Source of the DNA: Actinomycetes bacterium
GTDB lineage: Bacteria; Actinomycetota; Actinomycetes; Propionibacteriales; Propionibacteriaceae
Assembly (NCBI GenBank): GCA_023460935.1
Contig: JAEWOI010000001.1
Location: forward strand, 1-55,157
Direction of reading: 5' to 3'
Length of the DNA stretch: 55,157 nt
Shown here: positions 34,398 through 42,227 of the stretch, piece by piece
Layout: each line of letters opens with the position of its first letter
Position numbering within the stretch: position 1 is the stretch's first letter
Notes under the pieces: generated by a model
What the model was told of the DNA's origin: nothing
Seen by the model: only the letters and a program-made list of their open reading frames with translations
Database searches by the model: none
Translations under genes and position numbers: made by a program

Positions 34398-35485
34398 CGG
34401 GCCACTCCCTTCAGCGACCGGCTGAACCGGACGTCGCCCTCGACCATGTCCCTCATGTCGGCAGCGTTGTTGCGGAACATCAGGGTGCGCTCGATGCCCA
34501 TGCCGAAGGCGAACCCGGAGTACACGTCGGTGTCGATGCCGCAGGCCGCGAGCACCCGCGGGTTCACCACGCCGCAGCCGCCCCACTCGATCCAGCCCTG
34601 GGACTTGCACGTCCGGCAGGGCGCCTCGGGGTTGCCGAGGGACGCTCCCCCGCAGACGAAGCACTGCAGGTCGACCTCGGCGGACGGCTCGGTGAACGGG
34701 AAGTAGTGCGGTCGCATCCGGGTGCGGATGCCGGGGCCGAACATGGCCTGCGCCAGGTGGTCGAGGGTGCCCTTGAGGTGGGCCAGCGAGATGCCCTTGT
34801 CCACGCACAGGCCCTCGATCTGGTGGAACACCGGCACATGGGTGGCGTCGAACTCGTCCGCCCGGTACACCTTGCCCGGACAGACGACGTAAATCGGCAG
34901 CTCCCGGTCCAGCATCGAGCGGATCTGCACCGGAGAGGTGTGCGTGCGCAGCACGACATGGTGCTCCACCGGCTCGACGAAGAGCGTGTCGGTGGTGCCG
35001 CGCGCCGGATGCTCCGGGCCGATGTTGAGGGCGTCGAAGTTCAGCCACTCCCCCTCCGCCTCGGGACCCTCAGCGATCTCCCAGCCCATGTCGGTGAACA
35101 CGTCGCCCATGAGGTCCATCAACGCCGTGATCGGGTGCGACGCCCCTTCCGGCCCGAGTTCTGTCGGCAGGGTGACGTCGACCCGTTCGCCGGCCAGCCG
35201 CTCGGCGAGCTCGGCTGCGCCCAGCTCGGCCTCCCGTTCGGCGAGGGCCCGGTTCACCTGTGCGCGCGCCGCGCCGAGACGCTGCCCGGCTTCCTTGCGT
35301 TCCGGGCCGGGCAGGGCGCCGATGGCCCGGTTGGCCAGCGCCAGTGGTGAGCGTTCGCCGGTGTGCGCGAGCCGCGCCGCCTTCAACTCAGCCGTGGAAC
35401 CCGCCGCGCGGAACGCGGCCAGGGCTGCGCCCACGAGCTGGTCGAGGTGGTTGGGGCCCAGGTCCGCGGATTCGTCTGCGGGCAT
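34394..35485 (-). CDS. pheS: Phenylalanyl-tRNA synthetase alpha subunit
   Basis: 363-residue catalytic chain of the class II enzyme. An N-terminal coiled-coil (~1-95) is followed by motif 1 (HPITALMDLMGDVFTDMG), motif 2 (GKVYRADEFDATHVPVFHQIEG) and motif 3 (GFAFGMGIERTLM). A four-Cys segment (CFVCGG... CRTCKSQGW) is typical of actinobacterial PheS. GAGGAG lies about 10 nt before ATG 35485. Coupled to pheT by ATGA. Confidence 0.96.
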   Translation of the reverse strand: MPADESADLGPNHLDQLVGAALAAFRAAGSTAELKAARLAHTGERSPLALANRAIGALPGPERKEAGQRLGAARAQVNRALAEREAELGAAELAERLAGERVDVTLPTELGPEGASHPITALMDLMGDVFTDMGWEIAEGPEAEGEWLNFDALNIGPEHPARGTTDTLFVEPVEHHVVLRTHTSPVQIRSMLDRELPIYVVCPGKVYRADEFDATHVPVFHQIEGLCVDKGISLAHLKGTLDHLAQAMFGPGIRTRMRPHYFPFTEPSAEVDLQCFVCGGASLGNPEAPCRTCKSQGWIEWGGCGVVNPRVLAACGIDTDVYSGFAFGMGIERTLMFRNNAADMRDMVEGDVRFSRSLKGVAR

Positions 35486-35505
35486 GCTCTGGTCTGCTCC
35501 TCGGG

Positions 35506-36369
35506 TCAGTTGGACGCGCGCTGCGCGCTGGCGCTCGCGTAGAGGCAGACCGCAGCCGCGGTCGCCAGATTAAGGCTCTCGGCCTGCCCGTAGATGGGCA
35601 CGGCCACGGTGTGGTCGGCGAGGGCGAGGTGCTCCACCGGCAGCCCCCAGGACTCGTTGCCCATCACCCACGCCGTGGGCTTGTCCAGGTCGGCGTCCAG
35701 GTCGGTCAGGTCGGTGCCGGCGGCACCATCGGTGGCGAACACCTGCATCCCGGCCTCGCGGCAGGCTGCGATCGCCTCGGCGAGGTCGACCCCGACCACG
35801 ATCGGCAGGTGGAAGATGCTGCCGACGCTGGCGCGCACGGTCTTGGGGTTGTAGACCTCGACCGAGTCAGAACTGAGGATGACCGCGTCGGCGCCGAACG
35901 CGTCCGCGCACCGGATCACCGTGCCGGCGTTGCCCGGGTCGCGCACCTGGGCACAGATCACGACCAGCGAGACGTCCTTGCGACGGTGCTTCTTCTTCGG
36001 CTTGTCCGACTGCTTCTTCCGCCTGCCCAGCGCGGTGTGCAGCGGCACGTCGATCGTCCTGGCCACCGCCACCACGCCCTGCGGGGTGACGGTGTCGGTC
36101 ATCGTCGCGAGGTTCTGCTCACTGACGCCGTAGTAGTCGACTCCGGCGGCCTTGGCCAGGTCGAGCAGGTCGGAGTTGTCGATCGCCGCGTCCCAGCGGA
36201 AGTAGACCGCCTCCACCACGCCCGGTAGCCGGAGCGCCTCCCGCACCGCCTGGCGGCCCTCGACCAGGAACTTCGAGGTCTCCTGGCGCTCCTGGCGGCG
36301 CTGCAGCGCCCGGGCGGCCCTCAGCACTGCCTGGGACGGCTCGGGTAGTTCGATCGAAGCGACGGGCAT
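35506..36369 (-). CDS. SpoU-family RNA 2'-O-methyltransferase
   Basis: 287-residue TrmH/SpoU methyltransferase. The N-terminal RNA-binding substrate domain (SKFLVEGRQAVREAL) and the knotted catalytic domain are clear: motif 1 QVRDPGNAGTVIRCADAFG, motif 2 VMGNESWGLP, motif 3 VPIYGQAESLNLATAAAVCLY. A Lys/Arg-rich insert (RRKKQSDKPKKKHRRK) joins them. Such genes between rplT and pheS usually methylate 23S rRNA, but the target nucleotide is not predictable here. ATG 36369 follows AGAGGAACC; the in-frame extension to 36633 overlaps rplT. Confidence 0.9.
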   Translation of the reverse strand: MPVASIELPEPSQAVLRAARALQRRQERQETSKFLVEGRQAVREALRLPGVVEAVYFRWDAAIDNSDLLDLAKAAGVDYYGVSEQNLATMTDTVTPQGVVAVARTIDVPLHTALGRRKKQSDKPKKKHRRKDVSLVVICAQVRDPGNAGTVIRCADAFGADAVILSSDSVEVYNPKTVRASVGSIFHLPIVVGVDLAEAIAACREAGMQVFATDGAAGTDLTDLDADLDKPTAWVMGNESWGLPVEHLALADHTVAVPIYGQAESLNLATAAAVCLYASASAQRASN

Positions 36370-36443
36370 CGTCGGTTCCTCTGGCGAGTGTCGGGACGGT
36401 TTCGGCCGGGCCCTTCGAAGGGCCCGGCCGGGAACCGGACGGG

Positions 36444-36812
36444 TCAGGCGACCGCGGCCGGCTGGTTGGCCTTGGCGATCTCGACCAGCGCTGCGAACGC
36501 CGGGGTGTCGCTGACGGCGAGCTCGGCGAGGATCTTGCGGTCCACCTCGACGCCGGCGGTCTTCAGGCCGCTGATGAAGCGGTTGTAGGTGATGCCCTCC
36601 GCGCGGGCGGCTGCGTTGATCCGCTGGATCCACAGTGCCCGGAAGTCACCCTTGCGGGCGCGACGGTCGCGGTAGGCGTAGGTGGCCGAGTGGAGCAGCT
36701 GCTCCTTGGCCTTGCGGTACAGCCGTGAGCGCTGTCCCCGGTAGCCGGAGGCAGCCTCCAGGACTTCCCGGCGCTTCTTGTGGGCGTTGACGGAACGCTT
36801 CACGCGTGCCAT
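36444..36812 (-). CDS. rplT: 50S ribosomal protein L20
   Basis: 122-residue L20, an early 23S rRNA-binding assembly protein. MARVKRSVNAHKKRREVLEAA and the C-terminal YNRFISGLKTAGVEVDRK stretch are unmistakable. GAGGAGTAACC precedes the ATG. Third gene of infC-rpmI-rplT; a 39-bp gap separates it from rpmI. Confidence 0.98.
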   Translation of the reverse strand: MARVKRSVNAHKKRREVLEAASGYRGQRSRLYRKAKEQLLHSATYAYRDRRARKGDFRALWIQRINAAARAEGITYNRFISGLKTAGVEVDRKILAELAVSDTPAFAALVEIAKANQPAAVA

Positions 36813-36851
36813 GGCGGTTACTCCTCAGTCTTCGAATCTAGGGTGCGGACG

Positions 36852-37058
36852 TCACTTGGCCTTGTAGCCGCCGAGCAGGCGACGGGCCTTCTTGGCATCG
36901 CCCTTGGCGACGACCTTGTCGCCGTCCAGGCGGCGGGTCTGGCTGGTCGGCTTGTGCTCGTTGAGGTGCATCTTGCCGGCCTGGCGGTGCATCACCTTGC
37001 CCGAGCCGGTCACCCGGAAGCGCTTCTTGGCACCCGAGTGGGTCTTCATCTTCGGCAT
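36852..37058 (-). CDS. rpmI: 50S ribosomal protein L35
   Basis: 68-residue L35. Highly basic, starting MPKMKTHSGAKKRFRVTGSGK and ending in the usual RRLLGG stretch. AAGGA lies 8 nt before the ATG. Second gene of the infC operon, 25 bp after infC. Confidence 0.98.
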   Translation of the reverse strand: MPKMKTHSGAKKRFRVTGSGKVMHRQAGKMHLNEHKPTSQTRRLDGDKVVAKGDAKKARRLLGGYKAK

Positions 37059-37083
37059 AGTGTCGTCCTTCTCTTCTTCTTCT

Positions 37084-37773
37084 CTACAGGTCGATGTCCG
37101 GGTCCATGTTGTCTGCCGGACCCCGCTTCTTCTTCGGCGTGGCTGCCGCCGCTGCCGCTGCCCGCAGCTCGGCCTCCTGCTGGCGCTCTGCCTCGGCGTT
37201 GGCGGCCCGGTCGGCGGCCCTGGCAGCCTTCGCGGCCTCCACCTCGACGCGGGCCTCGGTCTTCTTCCGCGTGGGCGAGAGCACCATCAGCATGTTGCGG
37301 CCGTCCTGCTTCGGCGCGGACTCGACGTAGCCGTCCTCGGCCACGTCGTCCGCCAGCTTCTTCAGCAGGTTGAACCCGAGCTCGGGCCGGCTCTGCTCGC
37401 GGCCACGGAACATGATGGTGATCTTGACCTTGTCCCCTGCCTTGAGGAAGCGCACGACGTGACCCTTCTTGGTCTCGTAGTCGTGGCTGTCGATCTTGGG
37501 CCGGAGCTTCATCTCCTTGATCACCGTGTTGGTCTGGTTGCGGCGCGACTCGCGCGCCTTCTGGGCGGTCTCGTACTTGAACTTGCCGTAGTCCATCAGC
37601 TTCGCCACCGGCGGACGGGCCATGGGCGCCACCTCGACCAGGTCGAGATCGGCCTCCCGCGCCAGTCGCAGGGCGTCGTCGATCCGCACGATGCCGACCT
37701 GCTCGCCGGCAGGGCCGACCAGGCGCACCTCGGGAACATGGATGCGATCGTTGATCCGCGGTTCAGTACTGAT
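37084..37773 (-). CDS. infC: Translation initiation factor IF-3
   Basis: 229 residues from a probable ATC start. The N-domain STEPRINDRI... VGIVRIDDALRLA, the linker (KYETAQKARESRRNQ) and the C-domain (KLRPKIDSHDYETKKGH, ITIMFRGREQSRPELG) are standard. A Lys/Ala/Glu-rich tail of about 50 residues is typical of actinobacteria. The ORF opens upstream at a GTG (37836) that falls inside a terminator-like hairpin with no ribosome-binding site. GGAGG (37782-37778) sits 4 nt before ATC at 37773, whose product aligns with the usual (M)STE.RIN.RI N-terminus. Rare ATC/ATT starts are a known infC autoregulation device. Confidence 0.93.
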   Translation of the reverse strand: MSTEPRINDRIHVPEVRLVGPAGEQVGIVRIDDALRLAREADLDLVEVAPMARPPVAKLMDYGKFKYETAQKARESRRNQTNTVIKEMKLRPKIDSHDYETKKGHVVRFLKAGDKVKITIMFRGREQSRPELGFNLLKKLADDVAEDGYVESAPKQDGRNMLMVLSPTRKKTEARVEVEAAKAARAADRAANAEAERQQEAELRAAAAAAATPKKKRGPADNMDPDIDL

Positions 37774-37818
37774 TTGTCCTCCAAGAGAATCGGTGGTGCC
37801 GTTGATCGCCGCAGACCG

Positions 37819-37846
37819 AAAAGGGCCTCCGCGCACGCGGAGACCC
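37819..37846 (-). terminator. infC leader attenuator-like hairpin 2
   Basis: Minus strand: CTCCGCG and CGCGGAG form a perfect stem with short loop, extended by flanking GGG/CCC pairs, followed by TTTT (37822-37819). It lies about 45 nt before the infC start and after hairpin 1. It looks like an intrinsic terminator placed for attenuation. Confidence 0.6.
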
Positions 37847-37848
37847 TG

Positions 37849-37877
37849 AAAAGGGCTCCGGCGCAGATCGCGCCGGA
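37849..37877 (-). terminator. infC leader attenuator-like hairpin 1
   Basis: Minus strand: TCCGGCGC-GATCT-GCGCCGGA, a perfect 8-bp stem, then GCCCTTTT (T-run 37852-37849). It is the first of two tandem terminator-like structures in the infC leader and shares the CCCTTTTC exit sequence with the second. Confidence 0.6.
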
Positions 37878-37971
37878 TCCGGTACCGACCCGCCGCCGGA
37901 AGCGAACGGGTGGGAGTTCAGGACTCCACTTCGCGGACGCGCTGCCTGACGGCAACGGTCGATCGCGGACG

Positions 37972-37977
37972 ATTCTA
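37972..37977 (-). promoter_or_regulatory. -10 of the infC operon promoter
   Basis: TAGAAT on the minus strand, overlapping the 3' end of the SseB gene. It would give a leader of about 190 nt that includes both attenuator-like hairpins. The -35 is weak (TTCGTC-like, 19 bp away). Confidence 0.45.
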
Positions 37978-38493
37978 CCCCGAAGCGTCCCCGGGCGACG
38001 AATCGGCTGCGAACAGCCAGCCCCAGCCCCCGTCGGGCAGCTCCACCAGCCGCCGGCCCCGGGCCAGCTCGGTGAACAGCCCGGCCTCCAGCACCAGCGG
38101 GTCCGGGCCGGCCAGGTCCACCAGGATGGCTGCGACCTGCTGCTCGGCCGCGGTGACCGACACCTCGTCGAGCCGGCACGGCACCGGGCGCGCGTCCGCC
38201 CGCCAGGCCACCAGGGCGTCCAGGCCGGTGAACACCGGCATGCCCTTCTGCCCGTCTGGGGTGGCGAGCTGCACGGCGTGCATCGCGGCGTGCCGGCCGG
38301 GGTCCGGGCCGGTGCCGCCGTCGTCACCGACCGCGACGATGGGCGCGAGCAGGCGGGCGGTGCACAGCCCCGCCACGGCCCGCAGGTAGGCGTCGCGCCC
38401 GTCCCGTGCCTGGCGCAACAACTCGCGCACCTCCGGGTCGGGGTCGCCCCGGTCGCCGGCGTAGGCCGCGCTGGCCTGGCCGAGGGTGCTCAT
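37975..38493 (-). CDS. SseB-domain protein
   Basis: 172-residue protein with an SseB N-terminal-type domain, about residues 30-165. Seen: AYLRAVAGLCTARLLAPIVA, GMPVFTGLDALVAWR and a closing LPDGGWGWLFAA-like strand. Cytoplasmic, of unknown function; such proteins are common near infC in actinomycetes. ATG 38493 overlaps the stop of the PH-domain gene (ATGA). The in-frame extension to 38841 is a shadow. Confidence 0.75.
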   Translation of the reverse strand: MSTLGQASAAYAGDRGDPDPEVRELLRQARDGRDAYLRAVAGLCTARLLAPIVAVGDDGGTGPDPGRHAAMHAVQLATPDGQKGMPVFTGLDALVAWRADARPVPCRLDEVSVTAAEQQVAAILVDLAGPDPLVLEAGLFTELARGRRLVELPDGGWGWLFAADSSPGDASG

Positions 38494-38927
38494 CGTTGTG
38501 CCCCCGACCGGCGCCAGGCTGCGGCCAGGGCTGCCACGCCGGCTTCTGCCCTGGCCCGGTCGGTGCGCTGCAGGCCGAGCAGCGGCCGTTGCTCCGGCTC
38601 GCCGTCGAGCAGCACGTAGGCCCACGGGTCGTTCTCCGTGAACCGGAAGCCGCGCACCTCCGCCCACGGCAGCCGGTGCGTGCGCAGCCCGTTGCGGAAC
38701 GTGAGCCCGTCCTCTTCGAGGCGGACGTAGCTGAGCCCGAGGCTCATCATGAACACCACCATCACCACGACGAAGAACGCCAGCGTGAGCAGCTGCGGGC
38801 CGGTGAACTGCACCTGGATGGCAGCCGGCAGCAGCGCCCACCCGAGCCAGGCCGCCCCGAGCAGCACGGCGGAAAGCAGGACGGCTGTGGCCAACGCCCG
38901 GCGTGGCCGGAACACCCGGGGCTCCAC
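38490..38927 (-). CDS. Membrane protein with bacterial PH domain
   Basis: About 145 residues. Two hydrophobic segments (roughly 12-35 and 42-62) precede a short beta-rich PH-like domain: YVRLEEDGLTFRNGLRTHRL and PWAEVRGFRF. GTG at 38927 lies 3 nt after the hisG stop; an in-frame ATG at 38987 would overlap hisG by about 58 bp and is less likely. Coupled to the SseB gene. Function unknown. Confidence 0.72.
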   Translation of the reverse strand: MEPRVFRPRRALATAVLLSAVLLGAAWLGWALLPAAIQVQFTGPQLLTLAFFVVVMVVFMMSLGLSYVRLEEDGLTFRNGLRTHRLPWAEVRGFRFTENDPWAYVLLDGEPEQRPLLGLQRTDRARAEAGVAALAAAWRRSGAQR

Positions 38928-38929
38928 GG

Positions 38930-39787
38930 CTACAACCGGCAGGCGTGGATGCTGGTCACCAGGATCGCGTCCGCCCCGGTGTCCCACAGCTCGTCCATGA
39001 TCTGCTGCGCCGTGGCCGCGGGGATCATCGCCCGCACCGCCACCCAGCCCGGCTTGGCCAGCGGGGAGACCGTCGGGGAGTCCAGCCCGGGAGTGACCTC
39101 GCAGGCGGCGGCCAGCCGGTCCTCCGGCACGTTGTAGTCGACCATCAGGTAGTTGCGGGCGGTGAGGACGCCGCTGAGCCGGCGCACCAGCAGGTCGAGC
39201 CCTTCCGGAGCGCCGGTGCCCCGCCGCTGGATCAGGATCGCCTCAGACTCCAGGATCGCGTCGCCGAACAGCTCCAGGCCGGCCCGCTTCAACGTGGTGC
39301 CGGTCTCGACCACGTCGGCCACGACGTCCGCCACACCAAGGCGCACCGAGCTCTCCACCGCACCGTCGAGCTTGATCAGGCGCGCGCTCACCCCGCTGGC
39401 CGCGAGGTGCGCCTGCACCAGCCCGGGGTAGGACGTCGCGATCCGCTTGCCGGCCAGGTCGGCGACGGTCATGGTCGAACCCCCGGGCGCAGCGAAGCGG
39501 AACCGGGTGCCGCCGAAGCCGAGCGCCAGCACCTCATCGGCCTCCGCGCCGGAGTCGAGCAGCATGTCCCGTCCGGTGATGCCCAGGTCGAGCGTGCCCT
39601 CGCCGACATAGACCGCGATGTCGCGGGGGCGCAGGTAGTAGAACTCGACGCCGTTGGCGTCGTCGACGAGCACCAGTTCCTTGGCGTCGGCCCGCTGCCG
39701 GTAGCCGGCTTCGCGCAGCATGCCGCTGGCGGCCTCGGCCAGCGACCCCTTGTTGGGTACCGCGATCTTCAGCAGTCCGTTGTCCAC
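38930..39787 (-). CDS. hisG: ATP phosphoribosyltransferase
   Basis: 285-residue long-form HisG, the first enzyme of histidine synthesis. The N-terminal IAVPNKGSLAEAA, ITGRDML and the PRPP-binding segment VETGTTLKRAGLELFG are visible. The C-terminal ACT-like regulatory domain gives histidine feedback in this form. GGAGGA lies 6 nt before GTG 39787. The in-frame GTG at 39808 would place the ribosome-binding site inside the gene, so 39787 is preferred. It follows hisE directly. Confidence 0.94.
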   Translation of the reverse strand: MDNGLLKIAVPNKGSLAEAASGMLREAGYRQRADAKELVLVDDANGVEFYYLRPRDIAVYVGEGTLDLGITGRDMLLDSGAEADEVLALGFGGTRFRFAAPGGSTMTVADLAGKRIATSYPGLVQAHLAASGVSARLIKLDGAVESSVRLGVADVVADVVETGTTLKRAGLELFGDAILESEAILIQRRGTGAPEGLDLLVRRLSGVLTARNYLMVDYNVPEDRLAAACEVTPGLDSPTVSPLAKPGWVAVRAMIPAATAQQIMDELWDTGADAILVTSIHACRL

Positions 39788-39804
39788 GTTCGTTCCTCCG
39801 CGAA

Positions 39805-40071
39805 TCACAGGTACTCGTACACGTCGTCAAGGTCGAGCCCGAGCGCGATCATCAGCACCTGCAGGTGGTAGAGCAGCTGGCTGATCTCCTCCGCGGCGGC
39901 GCTGCGGTCCTGGTACTCCGCAGCCATCCAGACCTCGGCGGCCTCCTCGACGATCTTCTTGCCGATCTCGTGGACGCCGGCGTCGAGCGCGCGCACGGTG
40001 CCCGAGCCCTCCGGCCGGGTGGCGGCGCGGTGGCGCAGCTCAGCGAATAGGTCTTCGAACGACTTGCTCAC
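39805..40071 (-). CDS. hisE: Phosphoribosyl-ATP pyrophosphatase
   Basis: 88-residue MazG-fold enzyme, second step of histidine synthesis. EIGKKIVEEAAEVWMAAEY carries the metal-binding Glu residues and EEISQLLYHLQVLMIALGL the second helix pair. GTG start with no Shine-Dalgarno; a TAGGCT -10-like element lies 8 nt upstream. First gene of hisE-hisG-PH-SseB. Confidence 0.95.
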   Translation of the reverse strand: MSKSFEDLFAELRHRAATRPEGSGTVRALDAGVHEIGKKIVEEAAEVWMAAEYQDRSAAAEEISQLLYHLQVLMIALGLDLDDVYEYL

Positions 40072-40079
40072 GAGCGCGC

Positions 40080-40085
40080 AGCCTA
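40080..40085 (-). promoter_or_regulatory. -10 element of hisE, leaderless type
   Basis: TAGGCT on the minus strand, 8 nt before the hisE GTG at 40071. Same -10-to-start geometry as at mshC, terC and others. No clear -35. Confidence 0.35.
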
Positions 40086-40108
40086 CCCGCAGCCCGGCAC
40101 GGCCCGGA

Positions 40109-41338
40109 TCAGAGCGAGACGCCCAGCAGGGCGTCGGCCACCTCGCGGACCAGACCGGGAGCCGCGGTGTCGTTCCCGCCCGAGCCGGCCCAGGCGTCGA
40201 TCGCGGCCAGGGCAGCCGGTGCGTCCAGGTCGTTGCGCAGCGCGGCCCGCACGAGTTCGAGCGTGGCGCCCGCTTCGGCGCCGGCTGGGGCCTGCACGGC
40301 CCGGCGCCACCGGGCGAGCCGGTCTGCGGCCGCAGCGAGGACCGCCGGCGAGTAGTCCCAGTCGGAGCGGTAGTGGTGCGCCAGGAGGGCCAGGCGGATC
40401 GCCATGGGGTCGACCCCTTCGGCCAGCAGGCCGCTGACGAAGACCAGGTTCCCCCTGGACTTGCTCATCTTCTTCCCGTCCAGGCCCACCATGCCGGCGT
40501 GCAGGAACACCTTGGCGAACGGCTCCCCGGTCGCGGCGCTGGCCTGCGCAGCGGTCATCGGGTGGTGCGGGAAGGCGAGGTCCCGCCCTCCGGCCTGGAC
40601 GTCGAACTCCGCACCGAGTGCGTCCAGCGCGATCGCTGCGCACTCGATGTGCCAGCCAGGACGACCCCGACCGAGCGGTGAGTCCCAGGCGGGCTCCCCT
40701 GCGCGTTCCTGCCGCCAGACCAGGCTGTCCAGGCGGTGCCGCTTGCCGGGCCGCTCCGGGTCGCCGCCCCGATCGGCGAACACCTGCTCCGCCTCCAGCA
40801 CCGAGATCCCGGTGCCGGCCATCAGGTTGCTGGTCGTGGTGACCGAGAAGTACCAGTCCGGGTAGCGGGGGTCGGGCACCTGGTACACCGCGCGCTCCTC
40901 GCGCAGCCTGCCGACCAGGCCGGTGACGAGGTCGAGGGTCTCCACCACGCCGGTGAGCCCAGCCGGCGGCAGCACCCGCAGCGCCTCCATGTCGTTGCGG
41001 TACAGCTCGATCTGCTGCGCCGCCAGCTCGCGCCAGTCCACGCCGGTGGCGGCCGCACGCTCCAGCAGCGGGTCGTCCACGTCGGTGACGTTCTGCGCGT
41101 ACCGGACCGTCAGCCCGGCGTCCAGCCACGAGCGGTGGAGCAGGTCGACCGCCACGTAGGTCGCGGCGTGGCCCAGGTGGGTGGCGTCGTACGGCGTGAT
41201 CCCGCACGCGTAGAGCCTGGCCTCGCCCGCAGCCGGACCGGCCGGCTGGAGCCGGCCGCTGAGGGTGTCGTGGACCAGCACCTGCCCGCTCCCGGAGCCG
41301 GGCAGCCTCGGCACGTCCACCGACTTCCAGGCACGCAT
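40109..41338 (-). CDS. mshC: Cysteine:GlcN-inositol ligase MshC (mycothiol synthesis)
   Basis: 409-residue ATP-dependent ligase that joins cysteine to glucosaminyl-inositol in mycothiol synthesis; it descends from cysteinyl-tRNA synthetase. YACGITPYDATHLGHAATYV contains the Zn Cys and HIGH-type motif and distinguishes MshC from CysS. WHIECAAIALD and FPHHPMTAAQ supply further Zn/Cys-site residues, and KKMSKSRGN is the KMSKS loop. The tRNA anticodon-binding domain of CysS is missing, as expected. Diverges from uppP. A TAGGCT -10-like box sits 7 nt before the ATG, suggesting a leaderless mRNA. Confidence 0.93.
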   Translation of the reverse strand: MRAWKSVDVPRLPGSGSGQVLVHDTLSGRLQPAGPAAGEARLYACGITPYDATHLGHAATYVAVDLLHRSWLDAGLTVRYAQNVTDVDDPLLERAAATGVDWRELAAQQIELYRNDMEALRVLPPAGLTGVVETLDLVTGLVGRLREERAVYQVPDPRYPDWYFSVTTTSNLMAGTGISVLEAEQVFADRGGDPERPGKRHRLDSLVWRQERAGEPAWDSPLGRGRPGWHIECAAIALDALGAEFDVQAGGRDLAFPHHPMTAAQASAATGEPFAKVFLHAGMVGLDGKKMSKSRGNLVFVSGLLAEGVDPMAIRLALLAHHYRSDWDYSPAVLAAAADRLARWRRAVQAPAGAEAGATLELVRAALRNDLDAPAALAAIDAWAGSGGNDTAAPGLVREVADALLGVSL

Positions 41339-41345
41339 GGGCGGC

Positions 41346-41351
41346 AGCCTA
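41346..41351 (-). promoter_or_regulatory. -10 element of mshC, leaderless type
   Basis: TAGGCT on the minus strand, 7 nt before the mshC ATG at 41338. It faces the uppP -10 in the same 57-bp intergenic gap. Confidence 0.4.
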
Positions 41352-41362
41352 CCCGGCGCGGG

Positions 41363-41368
41363 CTAGGG
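41363..41368 (+). promoter_or_regulatory. -10 element of uppP
   Basis: TAGGGT, 27 nt before ATG 41396. The transcript would have a short leader containing the ribosome-binding site GAAAGGGG. Confidence 0.4.
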
Positions 41369-41395
41369 TGAGTCCGCCGCTTGAAAGGGGAACCC

Positions 41396-42217
41396 ATGAC
41401 CTGGTGGGAAGCGATCGTGCTCGGAATCGTGCAGGGACTCACCGAGTTCCTGCCGATCTCGTCCAGCGCCCACCAGTCGATCGTCGGGCAGCTCTTCTTC
41501 GGCGGCCACGACCCGGGCGCGGCCTTCACCGCCGTCACCCAGCTCGGTACCGAGACCGCAGTGGTGGTCTACTTCGCCAGGGACATCTGGCGGATCATCC
41601 GGCACTGGTTCGCAGCCCTGTTCGGACGCATCCCCCGCGACGATCCGGACGCGAGGCTGGGCTGGCTGGTGATCCTTGGCTCGATCCCGATCGTGGTCCT
41701 CGGGCTGCTCTTCGAGGAGGCGATCGACAACTCGCTGCGGAACCTCTGGATCACGGTCGGCATGCTCGCCGGGTTCGCCCTCGTGCTGTGGCTGGCCGAC
41801 CGGTCTGCCCGCAACGCCTACGAGCTGAAGCAGCTGACCTGGGTGGACGGGATCGCGCTCGGCTTCGCCCAGGCGCTCGCGCTCATTCCCGGGGTGTCCC
41901 GCTCCGGGGCCACCATCGCCGGCGGGCTGATCCTCGGCTACAAGCGGGAGGCTGCCACCAGGTACGCGTTCCTGCTCGCCATCCCTGCCGTGTTCGGCTC
42001 GGGCATCTACAAGCTCAAGGACATCCCCGGTGACCCGACGCTCGCCTGGGGGCCGACGATCGTGGCCACGGTGATCTCCTTCGGTATCGCGCTGGCGGTC
42101 ATCCACTGGCTGCTGCGCTACGTCAGCAAGCACAGCTTCTCGATCTTCGTCTGGTACCGGCTGGGCGTGGCCGCGCTGGTCGCCGGGCTGCTGCTCGGCG
42201 GTGTGCTGCAGCCCTAA
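41396..42217 (+). CDS. uppP: Undecaprenyl-diphosphate phosphatase
   Basis: 273-residue polytopic membrane enzyme of the BacA/UppP family that recycles undecaprenyl diphosphate for cell-wall synthesis. The catalytic motifs GLTEFLPISSSAH (with the (E/Q)X3E-like region) and PGVSRSGATI are both present. About seven to eight hydrophobic segments. The ATG at 41396 has GAAAGGGG 5 nt upstream; the in-frame TTG at 41381 is ignored. Divergent from mshC; its stop codon overlaps the -10 of the next gene. Confidence 0.95.
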   Translation: MTWWEAIVLGIVQGLTEFLPISSSAHQSIVGQLFFGGHDPGAAFTAVTQLGTETAVVVYFARDIWRIIRHWFAALFGRIPRDDPDARLGWLVILGSIPIVVLGLLFEEAIDNSLRNLWITVGMLAGFALVLWLADRSARNAYELKQLTWVDGIALGFAQALALIPGVSRSGATIAGGLILGYKREAATRYAFLLAIPAVFGSGIYKLKDIPGDPTLAWGPTIVATVISFGIALAVIHWLLRYVSKHSFSIFVWYRLGVAALVAGLLLGGVLQP

Positions 42218-42227
42218 GGTGGCCTCG
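42215..42227 (+). promoter_or_regulatory. -10 element of the aldo/keto reductase gene, leaderless type
   Basis: TAAGGT (42215-42220) overlaps the uppP stop codon TAA; 6 nt later is the GTG start at 42227. No ribosome-binding site. Confidence 0.4.

Noticed and set aside
34398..35048. N-terminal extension of pheT to 1056 residues
   Set aside because: It overlaps pheS in another frame; pheT homologues begin at the MRAPLSWL methionine.
40109..41338. Cysteinyl-tRNA synthetase
   Set aside because: The YACGITPYDATHLGHAATYV motif and the absence of the anticodon-binding domain identify MshC.
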